DNA of 36,952 nt from assembly GCF_019090165.1 (NCBI RefSeq), contig NZ_JAHRIB010000003.1, forward strand, positions 1 through 36,952, read 5' to 3'. Both the position numbers and the translations under genes were made by a program. Below are positions 8,718 through 15,704 of this stretch, piece after piece. Position 1 is the stretch's first letter. The number at the start of each line of letters is the position of its first letter. The stretch comes from Streptomyces sp. BV286 (GTDB lineage: Bacteria > Actinomycetota > Actinomycetes > Streptomycetales > Streptomycetaceae). The notes below the pieces were generated by a model. That model searched no databases. It was not told where the DNA came from and was given only the letters and a program-made list of their open reading frames with translations.

Positions 8718-8809
8718 CGCACACCGTGCCGGCCCGCCCGCGCACACCGCACGACCCCGCACGCGCACACCGCGCTCTTCCGCGGACGCACACCGCACGA
8801 CCCCGAGCG
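8718..8809. repeat. Four tandem 23-bp repeats
   Basis: Four units of exactly 23 bp start at 8718, 8741, 8764 and 8787, each opening with CGCACACCG. Units 2 and 4 also share the next ten bases and units 1 and 3 diverge. The array fills the space between the esterase terminator and the ribosome-binding site of the DUF2264 gene. The 23-bp period is not a multiple of three, so it is not coding. Confidence 0.75.
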
Positions 8810-8827
8810 AGACAGGAAGCCCGACCG

Positions 8828-10555
8828 ATGCCCGCAGGCCCCGCAGGCGTTCCCGAGGACCGCACCCTCAGCCCGTACACCGGATACACGCGCGCCCACT
8901 GGGAGGCCGCCGCCGACTCCCTGCTCGCGGCGGTCGAGCCGTACGCGTCCGGGGACCGGGCCCTCTACCATCTGCCCGGCGAGCACACGAGCTGGTCCGG
9001 CCGTCTCTCCGACGGGCTGGAGGGATACGCCCGCACGCTGATGCTGGCGGCGTTCCGCCGTGACGAGAAGGCACTGGAGCGGTACGCCGAAGGGCTCGCC
9101 GCCGGAACCGCGGGCGTCTGGCCGCGTATCGAGGACCGCAGCCAGCCCCTCGTCGAGGCCGCCTCGATCGCCCTCGCCCTGCGTCTGACCCGCCCCCTCC
9201 TCTGGGACCGCCTAGACGACGGCGTGCGGCAGCGGGCCGCGGCCTGGCTCGGGGACGCGCTCACAGCGCAACCCTGGCCCTGCAACTGGGAGTTGTTCCC
9301 GGTGACGGTCGGCGGCTTCCTGGCCGAGGTCGGACACGAGCCCGAGCTGTCCCGGGCCGCCGTCGACCGGGGACTCGACCGCATCGAGCAGTGGTACGTC
9401 GGCGACGGCTGGTACACCGACGGCGACGGGCGGGCCTTCGACTACTACAACGGCTGGGCGATGCACCTGTATCCGGTGCTGCACGCGTGGCTGGCGGACG
9501 ACGAGCGCCTGCTGGACCTCTACGGCGGCCGGCTGTCGGCCCATCTCGGCGACTACGCCCGGCTGTTCGGGGGCGACGGCGCGCCGATGCACCAGGGCCG
9601 CTCACTGACGTACCGCTTCGCGACGACGGCCCCCCTGTGGCTGGGCGCGCTCACCGGCCGTACACCGCTGCCGCCGGGAGAGACACGGCGGCTGGCGTCC
9701 GGCGCGCTGAAGTACTTCCTCGACCGGGGAGCCGTGGACGACCGCGGCCTGCTCACGCCGGGCTGGCACGGCCCCGAACCGGCCGTCCTCCAGGGCTACT
9801 CGGGCCCGGCGTCCCCGTACTGGGCGAGCAAGGCATTCCTCGGGCTGCTGCTTGAGCCGGACCACGAGGTGTGGACCGCGGACGAACGGCCCGGCCCGGC
9901 GGAACGGGAGGACGCGGCCCGGCCGGTCGGACCGCCCAACTGGCTGCTCCAGTCGACGCGTTCGGACGGACTGGTGCGCCTGCACAACCACGGCAGCGAG
10001 GACGTCCGCTACGACCCGTACTACACGCGCCTCGCGTACTCGACGGTCACGGCGCCCACAGCACTCGCTCGGCCTCCGGAGTCGTACGACAACAGTGTGG
10101 TCGTGGGCGGCGACCCGAGCCGGACCGGCATCGAGCCACTGGGCGCCGGCGAGGGCTGGGCGGCCTCCCGGCACACGGCGGCCCGGGGAGCAGCCGTCAC
10201 GAGCCTCGTGCTCGCCGAGGGCGCGGTGGAGGTACGGGCGTTCTGTGTGTCGGGCGCGCCCGAAGGGACGTCGGTGCGGGTCACGGGCTGGACGGCGGGG
10301 GAGGGCCTGCGTGCCGAACTCCTGCCCGTGCACGGCCTGTTGGAGGCGCCGGACGGTCCGACGGGCGTCACGACGGCCGCGGACGGCCTGTTCGTGGCCC
10401 TCGCCCGTCTCACCGCCGAGCCGGAGCCCGCTCCACTGGAGGAGTCGGTGGAGGTGCGGACGGAGGGGACGGACGGGATCCACGTCCGCTGGAAGGGCGG
10501 GGCCGGGGTGCGGGCGCGGCTGCGGGACGGAGAGGTGACGGTCGTGCGCGAGTAA
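8828..10555 (+). CDS. DUF2264 family protein, probable glycan-active enzyme
   Basis: This 575-residue protein matches the DUF2264 family. The N-terminal two-thirds is an alpha/alpha-toroid-like region rich in Trp and Tyr (for example NGWAMHLYPV and YWASKAFLGLLL), followed by a beta-rich C-terminal domain from about residue 400. DUF2264 proteins overlap, as I recall, with glycoside hydrolase family GH154, for which beta-glucuronidase activity on arabinogalactan has been reported; this was not checked. No signal peptide is seen, so it is probably cytoplasmic and acts on imported oligosaccharides. The ATG at 8828 is preferred (AGGAAG upstream) over an open-frame extension through the 23-bp repeats. 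It is the last gene of the glycan cluster. Removal of glucuronic acid caps from galactan side chains would fit the neighbours but is inference. Confidence 0.8.
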   Translation: MPAGPAGVPEDRTLSPYTGYTRAHWEAAADSLLAAVEPYASGDRALYHLPGEHTSWSGRLSDGLEGYARTLMLAAFRRDEKALERYAEGLAAGTAGVWPRIEDRSQPLVEAASIALALRLTRPLLWDRLDDGVRQRAAAWLGDALTAQPWPCNWELFPVTVGGFLAEVGHEPELSRAAVDRGLDRIEQWYVGDGWYTDGDGRAFDYYNGWAMHLYPVLHAWLADDERLLDLYGGRLSAHLGDYARLFGGDGAPMHQGRSLTYRFATTAPLWLGALTGRTPLPPGETRRLASGALKYFLDRGAVDDRGLLTPGWHGPEPAVLQGYSGPASPYWASKAFLGLLLEPDHEVWTADERPGPAEREDAARPVGPPNWLLQSTRSDGLVRLHNHGSEDVRYDPYYTRLAYSTVTAPTALARPPESYDNSVVVGGDPSRTGIEPLGAGEGWAASRHTAARGAAVTSLVLAEGAVEVRAFCVSGAPEGTSVRVTGWTAGEGLRAELLPVHGLLEAPDGPTGVTTAADGLFVALARLTAEPEPAPLEESVEVRTEGTDGIHVRWKGGAGVRARLRDGEVTVVRE

Positions 10556-10564
10556 GCGCGCGGG

Positions 10565-10984
10565 TCACGGGTGCCGGTGCTGAGGCAGTCGCGTGACGCC
10601 GACGAACGTCGCCAGAGCAAGGGCCGTCGCGCAGGCGAAGACCCCGAACTCGCCCCACAGGGAGTGCCCGGGGCCGGACACGGCCGTCACGGACCGGACG
10701 AAGCCCCAGGAGACCAGCAGCCCCGCCGCGAGGGCCGGCCAGCGGTGCCGCACCCCCTCGATCACGTCGTCGAGCACGGCCAGCCCCGCGGGGATCGCCA
10801 TCAGCGCCGGCGACACGTCCCCCTCGTCCCAGGTGAATTCCGCGAGAAGAGCGCCCGCGGCCAGGGCGAACAGCCACACCCGCAGCATGGGCACGACCGG
10901 GGACGGGCGGCGTGGCATCTCCCGGGGAAGCCAGAAGAACCGCCGCACACTCCGGACGAACCCGTGCTTCCCCCCGCCGGCCAT
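10565..10984 (-). CDS. Small integral membrane protein of unknown function
   Basis: The 139-residue product has a basic N-terminus (RSVRRFFWLPREMPRR) and three or four hydrophobic segments. No family was recognised. The start at 10984 is favoured by GGAAGGA seven bases upstream; the open frame could extend to 11059. It converges on the DUF2264 gene with only 9 bp between the stops and is divergent from the isocitrate lyase-type gene. It has normal high-GC codon use for the region, which supports it being real. Nothing in the context suggests a specific job. Confidence 0.6.
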   Translation of the reverse strand: MAGGGKHGFVRSVRRFFWLPREMPRRPSPVVPMLRVWLFALAAGALLAEFTWDEGDVSPALMAIPAGLAVLDDVIEGVRHRWPALAAGLLVSWGFVRSVTAVSGPGHSLWGEFGVFACATALALATFVGVTRLPQHRHP

Positions 10985-11147
10985 CACCCCGTCCTTCCCG
11001 TCCCCGTACGCGCACTCCTGGCGCTGGTTGAGACGTCCGGCCCCCGGCGGGGGTTGCACGGAAGGAGCACATCCGCCTCAGGGCCTGAGCCGGCCGGACA
11101 GCGGCCGCCGCGGACGGCCGTTCCGGCTGCCTGCTCAGTGGCCCCGG

Positions 11148-11171
11148 ACGGTTCGGCGGGCGCCGAACCGT
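11148..11171. promoter_or_regulatory. 24-bp palindrome upstream of a leaderless-type promoter
   Basis: Perfect 11-bp arms ACGGTTCGGCG and CGCCGAACCGT surround a GG centre. It covers about -44 to -21 relative to the predicted start at 11192, over the place of a -35 box, as expected for an operator. Confidence 0.6.
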
Positions 11172-11179
11172 ACCGCCCC

Positions 11180-11185
11180 TAACGT
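11180..11185 (+). promoter_or_regulatory. -10 box placing transcription at the start codon
   Basis: TAACGT fits TANNNT and occupies -12 to -7 if transcription begins at the A of the ATG at 11192. There is no ribosome-binding site before this ATG, which fits a leaderless mRNA. Confidence 0.45.
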
Positions 11186-11191
11186 TGGCGT

Positions 11192-12049
11192 ATGCCCCCT
11201 CACAAAGCTGCCTCGGCCGGAAACCCTCGGCGGAACCCCGTGACCGCGTTCGCCGCGCTCCACCACGCGGACACCCCCCTGCTGCTCCCCAACGCCTGGG
11301 ACCACGCATCGGCGGCGGCCCTGGCAGCGCAGGGCTTCGCGGCGATCGGCACGACCAGCCTGGGAGTGGCCGCGGCCGCGGGCCTGCCCGACGGAGCGGC
11401 GGCGACCCGGGACGCGTCGCTCGCCCTGGCGCTGGCGCTGGGACACGGCCCGTTCCTCCTCTCGGTGGACGCCGAGGGAGGATTCGGCGACGACCCGCAG
11501 GACGTCGCCGAGGTCGCCGTCGAACTGGCCGCCGTCGGCGTCGTGGGCATCAACCTGGAGGACGGCCGACCCGACGGCACCCTGGTGCCCGCCGGACTCC
11601 ACGCGGCGAAGATCGCAGCCGTGAAGTCCGCCGTACCCGGCCTGTTCGTGAACGCCCGCACGGACACCCACTGGCTGCGGGCAGGCGACGAACGCGAGAC
11701 GGACCGCCGCCTCGACGCCTACCAACAGGCGGGCGCCGACGGCGTGTTCGTCCCCGGACTCTACGACCCGCCCCGGATCGCCGCCCTGGTGGAAACCCTG
11801 GACGTCCCTCTCAACATCCTCTACTCACCCACGGGCCCGAGCGTCCCCGTCCTCGCCGATTTGGGCGTACGCCGGATCAGCCTCGGCTCCCTCCTCTACC
11901 GCCGGGCCCTGGGCGCGGCCCTGGAGACGGCCGCCCTGATCCGGGCGGGCCACCCCGTCGAGGGGACCGCGCCCACATACAGCGAGGTCCAGGCCCTGGT
12001 CCAGCCGGAGCGTCCCGATCGCCCCGGCCCGCGGACCGCTTCCTGGTAG
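11192..12049 (+). CDS. Isocitrate lyase/PEP mutase superfamily enzyme
   Basis: This 285-residue protein belongs to the isocitrate lyase/phosphoenolpyruvate mutase superfamily (compare PrpB and carboxyphosphonoenolpyruvate mutase). Seen motifs are LLPNAWDHASA near the N-terminus, SVDAEGGFG for the Mg-binding acidic pair, INLEDG in the middle, and FVNARTD. These enzymes cleave or form C-C or P-C bonds on alpha-carboxylate substrates in the cytoplasm. The Cys-containing lyase loop of true isocitrate lyases is not evident, so the substrate is open and a 2-methylisocitrate-lyase-like or oxaloacetate-type activity is possible. No ribosome-binding site precedes the ATG, which is explained if the mRNA is leaderless; a downstream GTG at about 11240 is an alternative start. 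A palindrome just upstream suggests a dedicated repressor. Confidence 0.85.
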   Translation: MPPHKAASAGNPRRNPVTAFAALHHADTPLLLPNAWDHASAAALAAQGFAAIGTTSLGVAAAAGLPDGAAATRDASLALALALGHGPFLLSVDAEGGFGDDPQDVAEVAVELAAVGVVGINLEDGRPDGTLVPAGLHAAKIAAVKSAVPGLFVNARTDTHWLRAGDERETDRRLDAYQQAGADGVFVPGLYDPPRIAALVETLDVPLNILYSPTGPSVPVLADLGVRRISLGSLLYRRALGAALETAALIRAGHPVEGTAPTYSEVQALVQPERPDRPGPRTASW

Positions 12050-12110
12050 CGTTGATGCTTTCGTGGGTATAGAACCCTGTGGACTCCGACCGGCGAGGGA
12101 CCGAGGAACC

Positions 12111-12533
12111 ATGGACATGGACATCCCCGGCGACAAGCGACTTGCGGCCGCCGTCGTGATGCACGAAGGCCGCGTGCTGTTGGTGCGCCGCAGCAGGACC
12201 GAGCGGTTCCTGCCCGGGGTGTGGGGCGTGCCCTGCGGGAAGCTCGAGCCCGGCGAGAGTCCCGCGGACGGCGTGCTGCGGGAGCTCAAGGAGGAGACCG
12301 GGCTCCTCGGCGAGGTCGTCCGCAAGGTCGGCGAATCGTCCTTCCTGAGCGAGTACCACGGGCACGAGATCAAGAACTGGCAGGACAACTTCCTCGTCAG
12401 GCCCCTCTCCCGGCACGTCACCCTCCCCGAACCGGACCAGGCGCACGACTGGCTGACCCCGGACCGACTGCACACCGTCGACATCGACGAGTACAACCTG
12501 GACATCGTGCGCCAGGCCCTCACGAGCTTCTGA
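12111..12533 (+). CDS. Nudix hydrolase
   Basis: This protein of about 140 residues carries a complete Nudix box: the Gly of GKLEPGES, then RELKEETGL with the metal-binding glutamates, in standard spacing. Nudix enzymes hydrolyse nucleoside diphosphates linked to another group, for example oxidised nucleotides, sugar nucleotides or coenzymes. The N-terminal AAAVVMHEGRVLLVRR strand is typical. Two in-frame ATGs at 12111 and 12117 both have purine-rich sites upstream (GAGGGA and GAGGA); 12111 is listed. The stop overlaps the convergent cupin gene by about 14 bp. The substrate cannot be read from sequence. Confidence 0.9.
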   Translation: MDMDIPGDKRLAAAVVMHEGRVLLVRRSRTERFLPGVWGVPCGKLEPGESPADGVLRELKEETGLLGEVVRKVGESSFLSEYHGHEIKNWQDNFLVRPLSRHVTLPEPDQAHDWLTPDRLHTVDIDEYNLDIVRQALTSF

Positions 12534-13245
12534 GCAACTCCGCCAGCGCGTTGAGTTCCCCCAGGTAGTCGTCCACGTCCAGTGGCACCTTCGGTACGGT
12601 CCCCGGGTGCGGGCCGGCCGCCGTGAACACGTCCGTGTGCCGCCGCCGTCCGCTGCCCGTCTCCAGGAAGAGCGTCACCGTCGGCTCCGCCGTGTCGCAC
12701 CACGCCCGGTGGAGGGTGTGCGCGGGCAGGGCGTAGGTACTGCCCGCCGTGTACTCCGCGACCTGCGTGAGATGCAGCCGCGCCGGACCCGTGGGCTCCA
12801 GCAGCCAGTCGGCCGACCCGTCGGCCAGGGACTCCTGGTAGCTGTCCGCCTCGATTCCGCCGTCGCCCCGGGGCGCGTACAGCTCCATCGCCAGCCGTCC
12901 TCGTACGACCGAGGAGGCGAGGGGGGAGCGGTGGTTGTGGATGTCCTCCTTGCCGATCGCACCACGCCCGGCATGCCACAGATGGGCGCGCAGCATGTGG
13001 TGCGGGCCGTCGTCGATGAGCAGAAGCTTGTCGAAGCCGAGGACATGACGGTACGAGAGACGGGCGCAGCCGTGCGGATCCCCCTCACCGGAGGCGAGTT
13101 CGGCCGTCAGCTCCAGCAGGCGGTCCGGGGTCCCCAGCTCGGCGACGACCGAGCGGGCAGCCAACAGCCGCTCGTGCTCCGGCAGTTCACCGTCCAGAGC
13201 CTCGGACAGCAGCCGCCGCGTCGCCAGAACCTGTGGTCCCCCCAT
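12520..13245 (-). CDS. Cysteine dioxygenase-like cupin protein
   Basis: This protein of about 241 residues has a cupin core resembling thiol dioxygenases. IHNH (His103 and His105) followed by SPLASSVVRGRL matches the HxH metal pair and glycine strand, and LPAHTLHRAW (His175 and His178) then VTLFLETG matches the third His and its downstream strand. A metal-dependent oxygenase on a small thiol or carboxylate is therefore plausible, but similarity is by motif only. The start at 13245 is chosen for GAGGGAG just upstream; an ATG at 13269 would overlap the stop of the previous gene by 8 bp. Both choices indicate tight coupling to the toroid gene, so the two proteins probably act together. A non-catalytic cupin sensor is an alternative. 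Confidence 0.65.
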   Translation of the reverse strand: MGGPQVLATRRLLSEALDGELPEHERLLAARSVVAELGTPDRLLELTAELASGEGDPHGCARLSYRHVLGFDKLLLIDDGPHHMLRAHLWHAGRGAIGKEDIHNHRSPLASSVVRGRLAMELYAPRGDGGIEADSYQESLADGSADWLLEPTGPARLHLTQVAEYTAGSTYALPAHTLHRAWCDTAEPTVTLFLETGSGRRRHTDVFTAAGPHPGTVPKVPLDVDDYLGELNALAELLRSS

Positions 13246-13261
13246 GCACGCTCCCTCTGAC

Positions 13262-14650
13262 TCAGCCATGCGGTTGGTATACCCACATGGCATGCGCCCG
13301 TAGCGCCGAAAGGCCTTGGTAGGTCATCCACATGGGGCGGCGTAGCTCGCTGGTGTCGTCACGGACCCAGGTCCAGATGCCGTCGGTCTGCCCGGCCCAC
13401 ACGGCACTGACAGCACCGTTCAGCCGCTCACGCCAGTCGTCCTCGATGCCGTCCTCGCGTGCGATGTCGCGGGCGCCGGAGGTGAGCAGGGCGCGGACGA
13501 CCCAGGAGGCCGTGAAGTGCCGGACGTTCAGGACCTCGTGGCGGGACGGGTCGTCGGTGCGTGGCCTGCGCACCTCCTCGCGGAGGTTGGACAGGTCGAG
13601 GCACGCGTCGTGCGGGGCGTCAGGGCAGGCCAGCAGCCAGCGCACGCCGTCCTCGCGGGCCGCACGCGCGTTGCCGCTCTCGCCGCCCAGTACATGGGCC
13701 GCACGGTCCAGGGCGACCACCGCCTGGGCGGTGTGCAGCGGCGACGGCGGGCCGTGGAAGGGCGCGAGCCGGTAACCCCAGCAGCGGCGGTGCCGGCGGC
13801 GCGGATCGGTGACCGCGCCCTCGACGAGTGCGTCACGCAGCAGTGGCAGCGCGTCCGAACCGGGCGCCGCACGCAGCAGGCCGCGCAGCACGGTCGTCAC
13901 GACATGCGTCAACTCCCGCCCCGTACGATCGAGTTCCTGAGTGAAGCCCGCCTCGCAGCCCGCCACCTCGTCGGCGAGCCGCTCCCGCGGGGCTCCCGCC
14001 CGGGCCAGTGCGCCCAGGACCAGGGCCGTCACCTCGGGGCGGGCCTGGGAGCCCTGTGAGCGGGCCGACCAGCCGCCGTCCGGCAGACGCAGCCGCCACA
14101 GCGTGTCCACCAGGTCGCCCGTGCCGATCCGTCCGTCGGGCACTCCCAGGTCGAGCATGGTGTGCAGGCCGTACGCGGTGCCCACGGAGGTGGGCCGGCC
14201 GGGGCCGCTCTCGCCGAGGGAGTGCGACCAGCCGGTGAGCCGGCCGCGCACGGGGTCGTCGACGACGCAGATCTGTTCGGCGAGGGTGCCGTAGGCGGCG
14301 GCGAAGAGCTCGGGGAGCGGCCCGGGCCCCGCCAGGGCGGCGCTGGAGGGCAGCAACTGTCCCGTACCCGCAGGTGAGTTGTCCTCGTGCCGGGCCCGGA
14401 GCAGGGATGCCGACAGCCAGGCCGCGACGGCCGTTCCGAGCCCGCTCACCGCGGCGATTGCGTACCGGGCGCTCTGCCCGCCCATGCCGTCCGGCAGAAC
14501 CCCCACCAGGGACTGGAACACGGCGTAACCGGCGGCCAGGGAGCCGAATCCGCCCAGCCAGCGCACAAGCCGCGCGGGCCGTGGTCCGTGCGGTACGTGC
14601 GGCTCGGGGTCGGGTCTCAACGGACCGCGTCGGAGCTGCTGTTGGGACAA
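13262..14650 (-). CDS. Membrane-tethered prenyltransferase/squalene-cyclase-like toroid protein
   Basis: This 462-residue protein has two hydrophobic helices in the first 90 residues (around FGSLAAGYAVFQSL and YAIAAVSGLGTAVAAWL) and then an alpha/alpha-toroid repeat region. PDGGWSARSQG, the RPEVTALVLGAL helix and WTWVRDD are the Gly/Trp-rich signatures of the prenyltransferase/squalene oxidase repeat fold. The DxDD motif of true squalene-hopene cyclases is not seen, so it may bind rather than cyclise a lipid, or act on a peptide. A TTG start at 14650 is preferred because GGAGGAGA sits upstream at proper distance. It is coupled to the downstream cupin gene. The function of the pair is unknown. 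Confidence 0.68.
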   Translation of the reverse strand: MSQQQLRRGPLRPDPEPHVPHGPRPARLVRWLGGFGSLAAGYAVFQSLVGVLPDGMGGQSARYAIAAVSGLGTAVAAWLSASLLRARHEDNSPAGTGQLLPSSAALAGPGPLPELFAAAYGTLAEQICVVDDPVRGRLTGWSHSLGESGPGRPTSVGTAYGLHTMLDLGVPDGRIGTGDLVDTLWRLRLPDGGWSARSQGSQARPEVTALVLGALARAGAPRERLADEVAGCEAGFTQELDRTGRELTHVVTTVLRGLLRAAPGSDALPLLRDALVEGAVTDPRRRHRRCWGYRLAPFHGPPSPLHTAQAVVALDRAAHVLGGESGNARAAREDGVRWLLACPDAPHDACLDLSNLREEVRRPRTDDPSRHEVLNVRHFTASWVVRALLTSGARDIAREDGIEDDWRERLNGAVSAVWAGQTDGIWTWVRDDTSELRRPMWMTYQGLSALRAHAMWVYQPHG

Positions 14651-14699
14651 GGCCCGCTCTCCTCCCCCCAGGGCGGCACGTGGCACCGGCGAAGCTTCC

Positions 14700-14705
14700 A
14701 GTCTA
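14700..14705 (-). promoter_or_regulatory. Possible -10 box for the toroid/cupin operon
   Basis: TAGACT on the minus strand fits TANNNT and would give a leader of about 43 nt before the TTG start at 14650. No clear -35 is visible, so this is weak. Confidence 0.3.
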
Positions 14706-14779
14706 AGTGGTCGACGGGACGCCTGGGGCGGAGACCGGAGGCAGTGTTTCCGCCGGGCGCCCCGCGAACTCGACTGTGG

Positions 14780-15361
14780 TCACGCGTTCTTCTGCTCGCG
14801 CGGCCAGTTCTCCAGCAGTACGTGGAGGGCGTCGACGGCCCGGTTCCACGACGTCCGTACGTCACGGGAGGCGCCGAAGCCGCCGGTGGCCTCCAGCGCG
14901 CAGTATCCGTGGAAGGTGCTGCGCAACAGCCGGACCGCGTCGGTGAGGTCGGGCTCGTCGAGGCCGTACGCCCGCAGCATCCCGTAGGTGACCTCGGCGG
15001 TCCGCCGGAAGGCGGGGGATTCGGACACGAGGCTCTGGTCGATGCGGATCTGGGTGGCCGCGTACCGGCCCGGCCGCTCCAGGGCGTACTCCCGGTAGGC
15101 GTCGGCGAAGGCGGCCAGGGCGTCCTTGCCGGCGCGTCCGGCGACCGCCGCGGCGATCCGGTCGATCATCTCGCCGCCCGCGAGGAACGCCATCCGGGTC
15201 CGCAGGTCGTGCAGGTTCCTGACGTGCGAGTACAGGCTCGCGTCCTTCACCCCGAACCGCCTGGCCAGCGCGGACAGCGAGACGTTCTCGAAGCCCACCT
15301 CGTCCGCGAGGTCGGCGGCGGCCGCGACGACCCGGTCGGTCGTGAGCCCGGCACGGGCCAT
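14780..15361 (-). CDS. TetR/AcrR family transcriptional regulator
   Basis: This 193-residue regulator has a TetR helix-turn-helix at about 18-50 (LSALARRFGVKDASLYSHVRN) and a C-terminal ligand domain containing FRSTFHGYC-like and FDAL-type helices typical of the WHG-containing TetR subgroup. It should act as a homodimeric repressor released by a small molecule. The ATG at 15361 is preceded by GGGAGAGG. An inverted repeat over the likely promoter (15377-15391) suggests autoregulation. The next genes on the same strand are the toroid/cupin pair, 130 bp downstream; whether they are targets is unknown. Confidence 0.88.
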   Translation of the reverse strand: MARAGLTTDRVVAAAADLADEVGFENVSLSALARRFGVKDASLYSHVRNLHDLRTRMAFLAGGEMIDRIAAAVAGRAGKDALAAFADAYREYALERPGRYAATQIRIDQSLVSESPAFRRTAEVTYGMLRAYGLDEPDLTDAVRLLRSTFHGYCALEATGGFGASRDVRTSWNRAVDALHVLLENWPREQKNA

Positions 15362-15376
15362 GATGATCAACCTCTC

Positions 15377-15414
15377 CCTAGGGTGTCTAGGCAACAGCCT
15401 GGAGAGGGTAGCAA
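15377..15414 (-). promoter_or_regulatory. Predicted TetR promoter with overlapping inverted repeat
   Basis: On the minus strand TTGCTA (15414-15409) and TAGACA (15389-15384) are 19 bp apart. CCTAG-N5-CTAGG (15377-15391) overlaps the -10, a usual position for a TetR self-operator. The spacing is slightly long. Confidence 0.4.
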
Positions 15415-15494
15415 CCCGCGGCGGCGGCGGGGCCACCTGCCGAGCCGGGGCCGGACGGCGGTCGCGTGACCTGCGTGTCCCCCATGCCCGCATG

Positions 15495-15562
15495 CCCGCA
15501 TGAGCCGCATGCCCGCATGAGCCGCATGCCCGCATGAGCCGCATGCCTGCATGAGCCGCATG
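15495..15562. repeat. Four tandem 17-bp repeats
   Basis: The unit CCCGCATGAGCCGCATG occurs four times back to back (start 15495, 15512, 15529, 15546; the last has one C-to-T change), flanked by partial units. It lies in the 343-bp spacer between the TetR gene and the endonuclease/phosphatase gene. The spacer also holds the TetR promoter and a terminator, and no gene. Confidence 0.8.
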
Positions 15563-15640
15563 CCCGCGTGACGCGTCTGGCCCGCGTGCACGCAGTCGGC
15601 GGCGGGGACGCGGTCGTCGAGGCGGCCCGTCTCCCGGTTT

Positions 15641-15676
15641 CGAGCCCGGACGGCCGGCGACGGCCGTCCGGGCTCG
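15641..15676 (-). terminator. Strong hairpin terminator with GCGA tetraloop
   Basis: Perfect 16-bp stem (CGAGCCCGGACGGCCG with 15661-15676) and a GCGA loop, 29 bp after the stop of the secreted endonuclease/phosphatase gene. Confidence 0.8.
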
Positions 15677-15704
15677 CTTCCGTACAGCACGGGTCGGGCC
15701 GGGA

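Noticed and set aside
15495..15562. CRISPR array
   Set aside because: Repeats are 17 bp and directly abutting, with no unique spacers and no cas genes.
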